Shown here in pieces: positions 42,691 through 52,573 of a stretch of 64,000 bases of DNA (the stretch's first letter is position 1; each line of letters begins with the position of its first letter). The notes under the pieces are model-generated. The model ran no database searches. It had not been told where the DNA came from and saw only the letters and a program-made list of their open reading frames with translations. Source of the DNA: Neisseria sp. 83E34 (GTDB lineage Bacteria > Pseudomonadota > Gammaproteobacteria > Burkholderiales > Neisseriaceae); assembly GCF_001308015.1 (NCBI RefSeq), contig NZ_LGYH01000001.1:124001-188000 (forward strand). Reading direction: 5' to 3'. The translations under genes and the position numbers were made by a program.

Positions 42691-42721
42691 ATGTCTGTCT
42701 GAACACTTTTCAGACAGACAT
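42691..42721. terminator. Inverted pair of variant DUS at the bioD stop
   Basis: ATGTCTGTCTGAA (42691-42703) and TTCAGACAGACAT (42709-42721): both arms carry the same C-to-T change, so pairing is perfect although neither is a consensus uptake sequence. The right copy contains the bioD stop codon. Confidence 0.6.
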
Positions 42722-43360
42722 CGTCAGCTTTTCAAGCACTTGCCATTCGGTTTGTGGAAAATGTGTGCGGATATAGGCTTGTAAAAAACGCTCGGTTTCG
42801 GCATTAATAGCCGGGTCATATTCGGGGTAGCGGTTGTAGATAATCCGGTGCAGAGGTAAGTTGCGCTGAGCAACGGCGTGTATGCTGAGCAAGGTGTGGT
42901 TGATGCTGCCCAGCTTGCCTGATGTAACCAGAACGATTGGATAGCGGTGTCGGGCGGCGTAGTCGAGGATTGTGGTATCGCGGGTCAGCGGCACCATCAG
43001 GCCGCCGGCTCCTTCAAGCAACACGGTGTCATAGTGCTGCAACAAGGTGGCGGTGGCTTGCCGGATACGGTTAGGGTTTATCACAGTGCTTTCACGTTCG
43101 GCGGCCATATGCGGCGAGCACGGGTAGGGGAACACATAGGGCGCAGTGGTGCCGTTTAAATCGTGTTCAGTGAGTGGGATGCCTTGCAATTTTCTGTGGG
43201 TGAGAATGTCTTGGGCGATGCCGGTGTTGCCTGTCTGAACCATTTTCTGCGTGATGACGGAAATGCCTTGTGCGGTAAGTTCTTTAGCATAGTGGGCGGT
43301 GGCGACGGTTTTGCCGACGTCGGTGTCGATGCCGCTGATGAGGAAAGTGCGTTGGGTCAT
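42710..43360 (-). CDS. bioD: Dethiobiotin synthetase
   Basis: Closes the ureido ring of biotin from diaminopelargonate, CO2 and ATP. The 216-residue product has the P-loop in FLISGIDTDVGKTVATAHYA, VQTGNTGIAQD, and VLLEGAGGLMVPLTRDTTI. Its start overlaps the bioC stop as ATGA. The last codons, Met-Ser-Val-stop, lie in a variant uptake sequence. A consensus uptake sequence (43228-43239) is in the coding region. Confidence 0.94.
   Translation of the reverse strand: MTQRTFLISGIDTDVGKTVATAHYAKELTAQGISVITQKMVQTGNTGIAQDILTHRKLQGIPLTEHDLNGTTAPYVFPYPCSPHMAAERESTVINPNRIRQATATLLQHYDTVLLEGAGGLMVPLTRDTTILDYAARHRYPIVLVTSGKLGSINHTLLSIHAVAQRNLPLHRIIYNRYPEYDPAINAETERFLQAYIRTHFPQTEWQVLEKLTMSV
43228..43239 (+). 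repeat. DUS inside bioD
   Basis: Perfect TGCCTGTCTGAA within the coding region. Confidence 0.8.
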
Positions 43361-44109
43361 GGTGTATTAAGCGGTTTTTGCGCCAGAATGTAAAGCGGTG
43401 TGTAGGTAAGCGGATAGCGGCCGTCGTCGGTTGCGTAACGGTCGCGGTATGCTTCGGTAAAATGCTGCATGCGGGATTTTGTCCACATTTGTTTTTGGGT
43501 GGCGGTTACGCCGGTGTGTTTCAAATGCTGTAACACGGCCAGAGGGCTGTCGAAGTGTAAAGTGAGGCTTTCCGATTCGATATCGCAAACGTGAAAACCG
43601 CAATCCTGCAGCAGTTGGCGCCATTCTTGTTCGGTTGGATAATCTAAGCCCGCTCCGGTAAGGGATTTGATTTGAAAAAGGTTTTCGGGCGTGAAAGTGC
43701 TGAAAGCCAATATACCGCCGGTGTTCAGACAGGCATTGAGTTTGTGCATCAAAGCAGCGGGATCGGCTAGCCATTGGAAAGTAGAGGCGGAAGTGATTAA
43801 ATCGTATTGCGTGTTCAAAGCCAACGTTTCGATATCACCGCTTAAAAAACGATGGGCGCTCACCCATGCTTCGCACGCCGGACATATATCGTTGACATGC
43901 CATTCTTGAACGGTAAGGCTGTTTTGCAACAGGCGGGAATAAATGCCCGAACCGCAGCCGATTTCCAGTGCGCGCGCCACTTTGCCGCTAAACTGTTGTT
44001 TTAGCAAAGTAAGCAGTTTCCCGGCGATTTTTGCTTGCGCCGACGCATTTTGCCCATAAGAGGGCAGTGCGCGGGTAAAGCGGCGGGCAATATCTGTTTT
44101 GCAGGGCAT
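43357..44109 (-). CDS. bioC: Malonyl-ACP O-methyltransferase BioC
   Basis: A 250-residue SAM methyltransferase that starts biotin synthesis by methylating malonyl-ACP. It has TDIARRFTRALPSYGQNASAQ, the SAM motif ALEIGCGSGIYSRLLQN, YDLITSASTFQWLADPAALM and GGILAFSTFTPENLFQIKSL. The ATG at 44109 gives the usual length; the longer open frame would include a DUS and the aroK promoter region. A reverse uptake sequence lies inside the gene (43724-43736). Divergent from aroK; coupled to bioD. Confidence 0.9.
   Translation of the reverse strand: MPCKTDIARRFTRALPSYGQNASAQAKIAGKLLTLLKQQFSGKVARALEIGCGSGIYSRLLQNSLTVQEWHVNDICPACEAWVSAHRFLSGDIETLALNTQYDLITSASTFQWLADPAALMHKLNACLNTGGILAFSTFTPENLFQIKSLTGAGLDYPTEQEWRQLLQDCGFHVCDIESESLTLHFDSPLAVLQHLKHTGVTATQKQMWTKSRMQHFTEAYRDRYATDDGRYPLTYTPLYILAQKPLNTP
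43724..43736 (-). repeat. DUS inside bioC
   Basis: Perfect TTCAGACAGGCAT on the + strand, within the coding region. Confidence 0.8.
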
Positions 44110-44193
44110 GACAAAGAGTGTGCAAAAGCGGGAATTGTAGCAGATTTGTATCTGTTGTAAGCCCTGCGCTTGGCAGAATGGAGAAAGCCGGCT

Positions 44194-44206
44194 TTCAGAC
44201 AGGCAT
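44194..44206 (-). repeat. Single DUS between bioC and aroK
   Basis: Perfect TTCAGACAGGCAT on the + strand in the divergent promoter region, 43 bases before aroK. Confidence 0.85.
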
Positions 44207-44248
44207 TCCATCCTCGCTTTATGAGGATTTTCAGTTACAATCAATCCC

Positions 44249-44767
44249 ATGAACACATCAAAAAAAAATCTATTCCTGATCGGCCTGATGGGTGCGGGTA
44301 AAACCACAATAGGCAGGCGGCTATCCCAAGAGCTGGGGCAGCCTTTCTATGATAGCGACCATGTCATCTGCGAAAAAACCGGCGTGTCGATCCCCACTAT
44401 TTTCGAGCTGGAAGGAGAAGAAGGGTTTCGCACAAGGGAAGCATGCGTGATTAAAGAATTAACGGGCAAAAAAGGTATTATTCTGGCCACGGGCGGCGGT
44501 GCGGTGCTTCGCGATGAAAACCGGCGCTGCCTGCAAGAGCGCGGGTTGGTTATCTATCTGCATGCCAGCCCGGAAGTTTTGCTTAAGCGCACCCGCTGCG
44601 ATAAAAACCGCCCGCTGTTGCAAGTGGATAATCCCCTGAAAAAGCTGCAAGAGCTTTACGAAACCCGTGATCCCGTTTATCGGACCGCGGCTGCCGCTGT
44701 TGTGGAAGCAGGAGAAGGCAGTTGCCGAAAAACCGTTGAAACCATATTGAAATTGATCCAAGAGTAA
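44249..44767 (+). CDS. aroK: Shikimate kinase
   Basis: Phosphorylates shikimate at O-3. The 172-residue kinase has the P-loop in [33 protein letters not shown] (Asp of the DSD motif), [17 protein letters not shown], and the Walker B-like [15 protein letters not shown]. aroB follows after 5 bases, the standard aroKB operon. Confidence 0.96.
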   Translation: MNTSKKNLFLIGLMGAGKTTIGRRLSQELGQPFYDSDHVICEKTGVSIPTIFELEGEEGFRTREACVIKELTGKKGIILATGGGAVLRDENRRCLQERGLVIYLHASPEVLLKRTRCDKNRPLLQVDNPLKKLQELYETRDPVYRTAAAAVVEAGEGSCRKTVETILKLIQE

Positions 44768-44772
44768 TCTTC

Positions 44773-45849
44773 ATGCAAACGCTCACAGTTAACACACCGT
44801 CACACAGCTATCCCATTTTTATCGGTAATCATTTGTTAAGCCAAAATCCGATAGAAATATTGCGACCTTATATCAAGCAAAAAGCCGCCATTATTACCAA
44901 TGAAACCATTGCGCCATTGTATTTGAAAATGCTGCAAAAAGGCCTTGACGGCTTGGGTACGGATCATTTTTCCATCATTTTGCCGGATGGTGAAGAGCAT
45001 AAAAACTGGCAAACCCTCAATCTGATTTTTGATGGTTTGCTTCAAAATAGAGCCGAGCGGCAAACCACATTGATCGCTTTAGGTGGCGGGGTGATCGGCG
45101 ATATGGTGGGTTTTGCCGCAGCCGTGTACCAACGCGGCGCACCTTTTATTCAAGTGCCCACCACTTTGCTGAGCCAGGTGGATTCTTCAGTGGGCGGAAA
45201 AACGGCGGTTAATCACCCGCTGGGTAAAAACATGATTGGCGCGTTTTACCAGCCGCAAGCCGTATTGGCTGATTTATCTACCTTAACCACATTGCCGCCG
45301 CGCGAATTTTCGGCAGGCATGGCCGAAGTGATTAAATATGCTTTGTTGGGCGACGCTGATTTTCTCGTTTGGCTGGAAAACAATATCGACGATTTGATGC
45401 AGCAAAAAGAAGAGGCATTGAGTTATGCCGTTTACCATTGCTGCAAAATGAAAGCCCAAATCGTGGCAGCCGACGAAAAAGAACAAGGCATACGCGCATG
45501 GCTTAACCTCGGCCACACATTCGGCCACGCCATTGAAGCGGAAATGGGTTATGGCGTATGGCTGCATGGTGAAGCCGTTGCAGCAGGCACTGTGTTGGCG
45601 TGCCGTTTATCGCAGGAGTTGGGCAAATTGACCGAAGCCGACACGCAGCGTGTTATCCGTTTGCTTGCAAAGGCCGGGCTGCCTACCGAAGCACCGAAAT
45701 TTAGTTTCGAGCGCTGGATCGAACATATGCAGCACGATAAAAAAGTCAGCGGCGGAACCATGCGTTTTATCAGTTTGAACCGATTGGGCGAAGCTTGCAT
45801 TACGCCAATAAGCGATATGGAAATTTTGTGTCGGGTGTTGGGTGGCTGA
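44773..45849 (+). CDS. aroB: 3-dehydroquinate synthase
   Basis: Makes 3-dehydroquinate from DAHP with NAD+ and a divalent metal. The 358-residue product shows [73 protein letters not shown] and the metal-binding [18 protein letters not shown]. The C-terminus has [13 protein letters not shown]. Downstream of aroK. Confidence 0.97.
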   Translation: MQTLTVNTPSHSYPIFIGNHLLSQNPIEILRPYIKQKAAIITNETIAPLYLKMLQKGLDGLGTDHFSIILPDGEEHKNWQTLNLIFDGLLQNRAERQTTLIALGGGVIGDMVGFAAAVYQRGAPFIQVPTTLLSQVDSSVGGKTAVNHPLGKNMIGAFYQPQAVLADLSTLTTLPPREFSAGMAEVIKYALLGDADFLVWLENNIDDLMQQKEEALSYAVYHCCKMKAQIVAADEKEQGIRAWLNLGHTFGHAIEAEMGYGVWLHGEAVAAGTVLACRLSQELGKLTEADTQRVIRLLAKAGLPTEAPKFSFERWIEHMQHDKKVSGGTMRFISLNRLGEACITPISDMEILCRVLGG

Positions 45850-45926
45850 CAGCCTGTTTTAATGGAGTAAATCCGACACTTAGGCAAACCGGCAAGCAGG
45901 AAAAATGAAACTGATACAACAAACAC

Positions 45927-45956
45927 TTGCATTAAAACGCCAAACTATCCTAAAAT
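45927..45956 (+). promoter_or_regulatory. Promoter of the rpsP operon
   Basis: TTGCAT (45927-45932), 18-base spacer, TAAAAT (45951-45956), 46 bases before the rpsP start. Confidence 0.55.
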
Positions 45957-46002
45957 TAGCGGTTTCCCATATATTCTATTTTTCTCCAAGGAATTTTTAA
46001 AC

Positions 46003-46251
46003 ATGGTAGTTATCCGTTTAGCCCGTGGCGGCTCTAAAAAACGCCCTTTTTACAGCATTATCGTAGCAGACAGCCGCAGCCGTCGTGACGGCCGTTTTAT
46101 TGAGCGCGTAGGTTTCTATAACCCGGTTGCCAATGAAAAACAAGAGCGCGTTCGTTTGAATGCTGAGCGTTTGAACCACTGGGTAAGCCAAGGCGCGCAA
46201 GTGAGCGAAGCGGTTGCCAAACTGGTTAAAGAACAAAAAGCTGCCGCTTAA
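46003..46251 (+). CDS. rpsP: 30S ribosomal protein S16
   Basis: An 82-residue ribosomal protein: [40 protein letters not shown] and [15 protein letters not shown]. First gene of rpsP-rimM-trmD-rplS. Confidence 0.98.
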   Translation: MVVIRLARGGSKKRPFYSIIVADSRSRRDGRFIERVGFYNPVANEKQERVRLNAERLNHWVSQGAQVSEAVAKLVKEQKAAA

Positions 46252-46273
46252 GTTTCGATAAAGCAAATACACC

Positions 46274-46783
46274 ATGAACGACTCTCGGCAATGGGTAGCC
46301 ATGGGCTACATCAAAGGTGCGTTCGGTATTAAAGGCTGGGTAAAAGTAGCTGCCAATACCGAATATCCCGACAGCCTGTTGGATTATGCCGAGTGGCGCT
46401 TGGTCAAAGACGGTCAAATCAATAACGTTGCCGTGGAAAGCGGAAAGCTTGCCGGCGGCGAGCTTCAAGTGAAATTTGAAGGTATTGACGACCGTGACAT
46501 TGCGCATGCGCTGCGCGGCTATACGATTGAAATTCCTCGCGAAGAATTTGCTCCGGTTGAAGAAGATGAATACTACTGGGCCGATTTGGTGGGAATGGAA
46601 GTATTTAACCGTGAAGGTGTTTCATTGGGGAAAGTTGAAAACCTGATGGAAACAGGCGCGCATGATGTTTTGATGGTTAACGGCAATTACGGCAAGAAGT
46701 TGATTCCGTTTGTATCGCACTATATAGACCGCGTTGATTCTGAAACGCAATCCATCACGGTAGATTGGGGCTTGGATTATTAA
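46274..46783 (+). CDS. rimM: Ribosome maturation factor RimM
   Basis: A 169-residue factor that binds S19 and helps 30S head assembly. The N-terminal domain has [19 protein letters not shown], and the C-terminal PRC barrel has [13 protein letters not shown] and [18 protein letters not shown]. Its TAA overlaps the trmD ATG (TAATG). Confidence 0.96.
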   Translation: MNDSRQWVAMGYIKGAFGIKGWVKVAANTEYPDSLLDYAEWRLVKDGQINNVAVESGKLAGGELQVKFEGIDDRDIAHALRGYTIEIPREEFAPVEEDEYYWADLVGMEVFNREGVSLGKVENLMETGAHDVLMVNGNYGKKLIPFVSHYIDRVDSETQSITVDWGLDY

Positions 46784-47535
46784 TGAAAATCCAAGCAATT
46801 ACCCTATTTCCCGAGATGTTTGAGAGCATTACCAAATATGGCGTTACTTCCCGCGCCCTGAAACAGGGGGTGTGGCAATTTGATAGCATTAATCCGCGCC
46901 AATTTGCCGATAACAAACTGGGCTATATTGATGACCGCCCGTTTGGCGGCGGGCCGGGAATGATCATGATGGCACCACCATTGCAGGCTGCTATTGATGC
47001 GGCAAAGGAAAACCTGGCTGGTAATCAGTCTGTGGTGGTCTATTTAAGCCCGCAAGGTATGCCGCTAACGCATAAAAAAGTGCAAGAATTTGCTCAGATG
47101 AGCGATTTGATTTTGTTATGCGGCCGTTATGAAGGTGTGGATGAGCGTGTGTTATCAACAAGCGTCGATCAAGAAATCAGCATAGGTGATTTTGTGGTGT
47201 CAGGCGGTGAATTGCCGGCCATGATGTTGATGGATGCTGTGTTGCGCCTGATTCCGGGTGTGTTGGGTGACAGCCAGTCGGCAGAGCAGGATTCTTTTGC
47301 CAACGGCCTGTTAGATTGCCCGCACTATACACGCCCTTTAGAATTTCGAGGTATGGGTATTCCTGAAGTATTACGCTCGGGAAACCATGGTTTGATAGCG
47401 AAGTGGCGGTTAAAACAATCGCTGCAACGCACTTTACTGCGCCGACCGGACCTGCTGGAAAAGCGCAATTTAATCCCAGAGGAAATCCGACTCTTACAGG
47501 AAATTAAAGAAGAGCAACGGACAATCCAATCATAA
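46783..47535 (+). CDS. trmD: tRNA (guanine-N1)-methyltransferase
   Basis: Methylates G37 in tRNAs reading CNN and some other codons, preventing frameshifts. The 250-residue SPOUT enzyme has the trefoil knot sequence LILLCGRYEGVDERV and SIGDFVVSGGELPAMMLMDA, plus DDRPFGGGPGMIMMAPPL near the N-terminus. The tRNA-Leu(GAG) in this window has a G at 37 and is a probable substrate. The ATG overlaps the rimM stop by one base. Confidence 0.97.
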   Translation: MKIQAITLFPEMFESITKYGVTSRALKQGVWQFDSINPRQFADNKLGYIDDRPFGGGPGMIMMAPPLQAAIDAAKENLAGNQSVVVYLSPQGMPLTHKKVQEFAQMSDLILLCGRYEGVDERVLSTSVDQEISIGDFVVSGGELPAMMLMDAVLRLIPGVLGDSQSAEQDSFANGLLDCPHYTRPLEFRGMGIPEVLRSGNHGLIAKWRLKQSLQRTLLRRPDLLEKRNLIPEEIRLLQEIKEEQRTIQS

Positions 47536-47548
47536 TTAAGGAAATGAA

Positions 47549-47914
47549 ATGAACCTGATTGAACAATTAGAGCAAGAAGAAATTGCTCGTTTAAACAAAG
47601 ATATCCCTGAATTTGCTCCGGGTGATACCGTAGTGGTATGGGCGCGTGTGGTAGAGGGTAACCGTACCCGTCTGCAAGCTTATGAGGGTGTGGTGATTTC
47701 CCGTCGCAACCGTGGCTTAAACAGTAACTTCATCGTGCGTAAAATTTCCAGCGGTGAAGGCGTTGAGCGTACTTTCCCACTTTATTCTCCGCGTCTTGAG
47801 AAAATCGAAGTTAAACGTCGTGGTGATGTACGCCGTGCTAAACTGTACTATCTGCGTGGCTTGACCGGTAAAGCGGCCCGTATTAAAGAAAAATTGCCTG
47901 CTCGTAAAGGCTAA
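47549..47914 (+). CDS. rplS: 50S ribosomal protein L19
   Basis: A 121-residue ribosomal protein: [60 protein letters not shown] and [18 protein letters not shown]. Last gene of the operon, with a terminator 32 bases downstream. Confidence 0.98.
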   Translation: MNLIEQLEQEEIARLNKDIPEFAPGDTVVVWARVVEGNRTRLQAYEGVVISRRNRGLNSNFIVRKISSGEGVERTFPLYSPRLEKIEVKRRGDVRRAKLYYLRGLTGKAARIKEKLPARKG

Positions 47915-47946
47915 AATCAAATATTGTCTTAGGATAAATATAAATA

Positions 47947-47998
47947 AAACCTCTTAAGCGAAACTGGCTTTATCAAGCCGGGGGCTTGAGAGGTTTTT
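47947..47998 (+). terminator. Intrinsic terminator after rplS
   Basis: AAAACCTCTTAAGC (47947-47960) pairs with GCTTGAGAGGTTTT (47984-47997). An inner stem GGCTT/AAGCC is inside the loop. The end is a T run. Not DUS-based. Confidence 0.75.
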
Positions 47999-48029
47999 GT
48001 TTTGAGTTGGGTGTTTTGAGATTATGTTT

Positions 48030-48100
48030 ATATAATTAAACCACTTACATAGTAACAGTTCCTTCATGCTGGATGGGGCAAGCCTAGGTATAACCGGATT
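48030..48100. repeat. Partial copy of the dispersed repeat
   Basis: ACATAGTAACAGTTCCTTCAT (48047-48067) matches the reverse of the right end of the 39199-39346 copy, then GGGGCAAGCCTAGGTAT follows as a decayed arm. Confidence 0.5.
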
Positions 48101-48106
48101 ATAGTA

Positions 48107-48141
48107 ATGCCTGTCTGAAAAAGAAGTTTTCAGACAGGCAT
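48107..48141. terminator. Inverted DUS pair
   Basis: Perfect copies at 48107-48119 and 48129-48141, in the space between rplS and the amidase gene. A further decayed copy is near 48240. Confidence 0.55.
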
Positions 48142-48350
48142 TACGTTATGCTATAGCCCGCTAGGAATTTGACTGTACAGTGTGTAGGACATTGTTAATG
48201 AAGCTGGTGAGTCAGCTTGAAAGTCTTGTAGACCTGTTTTTCAGACAGGCTTTGTGTGTGGCTACGATGATGACTCAACGATAAAACATTGCTGATATCT
48301 AATGGCTTCAGTTATTATCAAGCTACTTCGGTATCGAATAAGGATCAAAT

Positions 48351-49154
48351 ATGAATAATATTAAAGTGGCAGCCATTCAAATGGTTTCTTCGACACATCC
48401 GGATGAAAACCTTGAAACTATGAAGAATTTAGTGCGCAATGCCGCTAAGTTGCAGGCGGATTGGGTGTTATTGCCGGAGTATTGGCCGCTGATGGGTAAG
48501 CAGGATGCTGATAAGTTAGCGGTGGCGGAGCCTTTGGGTTGCGGGCCGTTTCAGCAGGCTTTGAGTGAGTTGGCGCATGAGTGTGGCGTGGTTTTATTTG
48601 GTGGTACGGTGCCTTTGAAGAGCCGTGAGTTGGATAAAGTTTTGAATACTATGTTAGTGTTTGATGCCGATGGTGAACGTTTGAGTTGTTATGACAAAAT
48701 GCATTTGTTCGGTTATTCCGGATTGGGCGAGCGTTATGCCGAAGCCGATACGATTTTAGCCGGGCAGTCGGTGCCGAGTTTGCGGGTTGACGGCTGGGGT
48801 GTGGCTCAGGGGGTGTGTTATGACGTTCGTTTTCCTGAGTTTTTCCGGGCACAATTACCTTTTGATGTATTGATGCTGCCTGCCGCTTTTACTTATACAA
48901 CCGGTTTGGCGCATTGGGAATTGTTGCTGCGCGCACGCGCCGTGGAAAACCAGTGTTATGTTGTGGCGGCTGCCCAAGGCGGTTTGCATGAGAATGGCAG
49001 GAAAACGTTTGGCCATACGATGATTGTTGACCCATGGGGCGAGGTGTTAAATGTTTTGGGCGAAGGTGAGGGCATTGTTACGGCAGAGTTGGATGTGGCA
49101 CGATTGAAGAGTGTCCGAGCACGCTTGCCGGCTTTATCGCACAAGATGCTTTAA
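48351..49154 (+). CDS. Carbon-nitrogen hydrolase (Nit-like amidase)
   Basis: A 267-residue nitrilase-superfamily enzyme with the catalytic triad Glu in WVLLPEYWPL, Lys in CYDKMHLFGYSG and Cys in GVCYDVRFPEFF. The N-terminus KVAAIQMVSSTHPDENLETM is typical. It is closest in pattern to Nit1/omega-amidase-type proteins that hydrolyse deaminated glutathione or related amides; the substrate is not settled. AGGATCAAAT precedes the ATG. Confidence 0.88.
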   Translation: MNNIKVAAIQMVSSTHPDENLETMKNLVRNAAKLQADWVLLPEYWPLMGKQDADKLAVAEPLGCGPFQQALSELAHECGVVLFGGTVPLKSRELDKVLNTMLVFDADGERLSCYDKMHLFGYSGLGERYAEADTILAGQSVPSLRVDGWGVAQGVCYDVRFPEFFRAQLPFDVLMLPAAFTYTTGLAHWELLLRARAVENQCYVVAAAQGGLHENGRKTFGHTMIVDPWGEVLNVLGEGEGIVTAELDVARLKSVRARLPALSHKML

Positions 49155-49169
49155 GGTGTTATTAATCAA

Positions 49170-49204
49170 ATGCCTGTCTGAAATGAAATGTTTCAGACAG
49201 GCAT
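49170..49204. terminator. Inverted DUS pair after the amidase gene
   Basis: Perfect copies at 49170-49182 and 49192-49204 between convergent genes. Confidence 0.65.
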
Positions 49205-49209
49205 TTGAT

Positions 49210-50612
49210 TTATGGGTGGGATAATGTGATCGGTATATTCATAGGTGCTTGATGGCGGGCGTAATAAAGGGGGAATGTAATGTGGTTTTTTTCTTTGTTC
49301 CATTGTAGCTGCCGAGATGGGCTGCTGTGTCGTGCCAGGATGGAGATTAGCGCGGCCTTTCTTTGATGCTCGGGTAATCGGTACAAATCCAGGCTTGCCT
49401 GAAAAGCGTGCAATAACATTTGAGTGTCTTGCAGGCGGTTTTGGTGGCTGGAAAAATCGATAACGGTTGAAGCAAAGAAACGACAACCGAGTACATTGCT
49501 TTTGCACGCCCAGCTATGATGATCAATTGTTTCAAGTGGTAAGAATGGGCCGGCATCTTGTTTCAAGGCCTGTAAAGCAGATGCGCGGCAGTAGGGCGCA
49601 TAAGACATGGCAAGGATGGCCTCATTGTGCTCGGTGTCAAATACGGGTAGCGTCATGGCCTGAAGAGCCAATGGCCAAAAGGGTTCGTTATCTTCAAGCA
49701 ATAGAGACCATGAATGTTCCGGATTGGCAATAAGCTCGACACGCATGCGGAGAGAAGAACTTGTTCCCATTTGCCGGTTGAGGTTGAGGGGTGAGCGGGA
49801 TTCTTTTTTTATGGAGGCGCAAATGCCGTGTTCATTTTTTGTGAACGGCATCAAAGCTTGCATACATGTTTCGGGCAGGCGCGTGGCCCATTCGGGCTTT
49901 TCTGAGAGCATTTGGGCGATCAGGCGGGCATTACTGGAGACTAAAACATCGCCCATCATGGTATAGATGAGTTCTTGTTGCTCTTTGATTAAGGTTTTGC
50001 CTGATTTAATTTGGCGGCAGGCTCGTTGCAGGGCTTGTTCGTGTTGCTTGTTTGCCCAATCGACGGCAGCGGCTGTGGGGCGTAGGAAAGTAAGTTTAGC
50101 TGGGGCAAGCGTGTTTTGAATGGGGATAAATCATCACTTAGCGGATGGTTGAAATAGAATGTTTCATAATCTGCAAGAGCATCAATATTACGAATGATGT
50201 CGCGGTATTGATAAACAGCTTGCCGGTATTCAGGAAGCTTAGCCCTGATTTCAGACAGGCATTTGGCTGCATCGTGATCGCATCGCATTTCTTCATTTTG
50301 GGGCAGGGGTAATGCCAAAGCCTGTAGTTCTTGTGGTATTTCAACGTCGGTATTGTGCAAAGCATCTTGATACTTTTCCATCAGGCCGGTGCGTTCGGCT
50401 TCGGAATGGGTTCGGTAGGGCAGCATCCATAATTCGTGATAACCGTTACTCAAATGGCCGGCAGGATGTTGTGTATTTTCTGAAGATATAAGCTGCAAGT
50501 CGGCTTGTGCGGATTGGATATCGCGGTGTTTGAGATAGGCTGGCAGCAGGTAGAAAACGCAGGCGATAAGGGAAATAATTGTGAGGATAATAAGAATGTG
50601 GATACGTTTCAT
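49210..50612 (-). pseudogene. Membrane-anchored hypothetical protein gene, frameshifted
   Basis: Two frames on the minus strand (50612-49989 and 49959-49210) are parts of one gene of about 467 codons. The first begins MKRIHILIILTIISLIACVF, an N-terminal membrane anchor. Around 50122-50125 (GGGG on the + strand) the frame must shift by one base: past this point the second frame reads PTAAAVDWANKQHEQALQRA, then CRQIKSGKTLIKEQQELIYT and straight into MMGDVLVSS. Adding one base to the run restores a single frame. Either a recent mutation or a sequencing error. The product has no recognised domain. A consensus uptake sequence (50250-50262) lies inside. Confidence 0.75.
50250..50262 (-). repeat. 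DUS inside the frameshifted gene
   Basis: Perfect TTCAGACAGGCAT on the + strand. Read on the minus strand it codes for Cys-Leu-Ser-Glu. Confidence 0.8.
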
Positions 50613-50723
50613 AATGTGTGAGTAGATGTAAATATAGTTTCCTTTCCGGATTTTATCTGGAAATACTTGGCGTGCACGGAGAACGGATAAAGTGTGTGGT
50701 TTTATGTCGCCGCGGATACACCA

Positions 50724-50753
50724 ATGCCTGTCTGAACATTTTCAGACAGGCAT
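50724..50753. terminator. Inverted DUS pair upstream of the prfC promoter
   Basis: Perfect copies at 50724-50736 and 50741-50753 with a 4-base loop. Located between divergent genes, so it may shield prfC from upstream transcription. Confidence 0.5.
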
Positions 50754-50769
50754 TGGTTTGGGTTTCACA

Positions 50770-50798
50770 TTGAATAAAAACGCATTTTTTAGTACAAT
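50770..50798 (+). promoter_or_regulatory. Promoter of prfC
   Basis: TTGAAT (50770-50775), 17-base spacer, TACAAT (50793-50798). It predicts a start near 50805 and a leader of about 150 bases, unusually long and with stem-loops. Confidence 0.6.
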
Positions 50799-50850
50799 CG
50801 CGCATCTTTTTTACTTGGGCGCTGATCTAATTTGCTGCCCGCCCAGCTGT

Positions 50851-50929
50851 GAAACCTAATCATTCTGCAGCGTTGCCCGGCGCTATCATAGCGTTTGTAG
50901 CCGTGCACTGTGTATCATGATTAGGTTTC
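50851..50929 (+). promoter_or_regulatory. Structured leader of prfC
   Basis: GAAACCTAATCAT (50851-50863) is perfectly complementary to ATGATTAGGTTTC (50917-50929), a 13-bp stem. Inside is a second hairpin CGCTA/TAGCG (50881-50893). The outer stem ends 30 bases before the ATG. It may be a control element for release factor 3, or a small dispersed repeat, since TGATTAGGTTTC also occurs at 16041-16052. Confidence 0.4.
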
Positions 50930-50958
50930 TTCGCTATATATTGTTTGAGAATAGAAAA

Positions 50959-52557
50959 ATGTCGAATATTCCTTCAGAAGTGCGCCGCCGACGCACCTTT
51001 GCCATTATTTCCCACCCTGATGCGGGTAAAACCACGCTGACCGAGAAGCTGTTGCTGTTTTCGGGTGCAATTCAAAGCGCCGGTACGGTGAAGGGCAAGA
51101 AAACCGGTAAATTTGCTACTTCGGATTGGATGGAAATCGAGAAGCAGCGCGGTATTTCTGTAGCATCGTCCGTGATGCAGTTTGAATATAAAGATCATAT
51201 AGTGAACCTGCTCGACACTCCGGGCCACCAAGATTTTTCTGAAGACACTTATCGTGTACTGACTGCCGTCGACAGCGCTTTGATGGTGATTGACGCGGCA
51301 AAAGGTGTGGAAGCGCAAACCATTAAGCTTTTGAATGTTTGCCGCCTGCGCAACACGCCGATTGTAACTTTCATGAATAAATACGACCGTGAAGTGCGCG
51401 ATTCGCTTGAGCTGCTGGATGAGGTGGAAAGCATTTTAAAAATCCGGTGTGCGCCCGTAACTTGGCCGATCGGCATGGGTAAAAACTTCAAAGGTGTTTA
51501 CCATATTCTGAATGACGAAGTATATTTGTTTGATGCAGGCGGCGAAAAATTGCCGCATGAATTTGAAGTGATTCAAGGGATTGATAATCCGCGCTTGGAT
51601 GAGCTGTTTCCTTTGGAAATGGATAACCTGCGCGCCGAAATCGAATTGGTTCAGGCTGCCTCGAATGAATTTGATTTGGAAGAATTTTTAGCCGGTGAGC
51701 TGACACCGGTATTTTTCGGGTCAGCCATCAATAATTTCGGCATTCAGGAAATTTTGAATTCGCTGATCGATTGGGCGCCCGCACCGAAAGGCCGCGATGC
51801 AACTGTGCGCGTTGTTGAGCCTGCCGAAGAAAACTTTTCCGGTTTTGTGTTTAAAATTCAGGCTAATATGGATCCGAAGCATCGCGACCGCATTGCTTTT
51901 TTACGCGTGTGTTCCGGCAAATTTGAGCGCGGTATGAAAATGAAACATCTGCGTATCAACCGGGATATTGCCGCTTCCAGTGTGGTGACATTTATGTCGC
52001 ATGACCGAGAATTGGTAGAAGAAGCCTATGCGGGCGATATTATCGGGATTCCTAATCACGGCAATATTCAAATCGGAGATAGCTTTTCCGAAGGCGAGCA
52101 GCTGACGTTTACCGGCATTCCTTTTTTCGCGCCGGAGCTGTTTCGCAGTGTGCGTATTAAAAACCCGCTGAAAATCAAACAACTGCAAAAAGGCTTGCAG
52201 CAGCTTGGCGAAGAGGGTGCGGTGCAGGTGTTTAAACCGCATTCCGGCGGTGATTTGATTCTGGGCGCGGTTGGCGTGTTGCAGTTTGAAGTGGTCACTT
52301 CGCGCCTGGCTGCCGAATATGGTGTGGAAGCGGTGTTTGATAATGTCGGTATTTGGTCGGCGCGCTGGGTTTCTTGTGAAGACAAGAAAAAGCTGGCGGA
52401 GTTTGAAAAAGCAAATGCTGTTAATTTATCGATTGATGCCGGCGGTAATTTAACCTACCTCGCACCTAATCGTGTGAATTTGAATTTAACACAGGAGCGT
52501 TGGCCGGATATTGTGTTCCATGAAACCCGCGAACACGCAGTTAATTTAAACGAGTAA
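50959..52557 (+). CDS. prfC: Peptide chain release factor 3
   Basis: A GTPase that removes RF1/RF2 from the ribosome after termination. From ATG 50959 the product has 532 residues. G1 is [19 protein letters not shown]2 [14 protein letters not shown]3 [19 protein letters not shown]4 FMNKYDRE. The C-terminal part has [20 protein letters not shown] and [20 protein letters not shown]. The open frame extends upstream to 50917 but that would begin within the leader stem, so it is not used. Confidence 0.96.
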   Translation: MSNIPSEVRRRRTFAIISHPDAGKTTLTEKLLLFSGAIQSAGTVKGKKTGKFATSDWMEIEKQRGISVASSVMQFEYKDHIVNLLDTPGHQDFSEDTYRVLTAVDSALMVIDAAKGVEAQTIKLLNVCRLRNTPIVTFMNKYDREVRDSLELLDEVESILKIRCAPVTWPIGMGKNFKGVYHILNDEVYLFDAGGEKLPHEFEVIQGIDNPRLDELFPLEMDNLRAEIELVQAASNEFDLEEFLAGELTPVFFGSAINNFGIQEILNSLIDWAPAPKGRDATVRVVEPAEENFSGFVFKIQANMDPKHRDRIAFLRVCSGKFERGMKMKHLRINRDIAASSVVTFMSHDRELVEEAYAGDIIGIPNHGNIQIGDSFSEGEQLTFTGIPFFAPELFRSVRIKNPLKIKQLQKGLQQLGEEGAVQVFKPHSGGDLILGAVGVLQFEVVTSRLAAEYGVEAVFDNVGIWSARWVSCEDKKKLAEFEKANAVNLSIDAGGNLTYLAPNRVNLNLTQERWPDIVFHETREHAVNLNE

Positions 52558-52573
52558 AAGCGAATAATATCGA

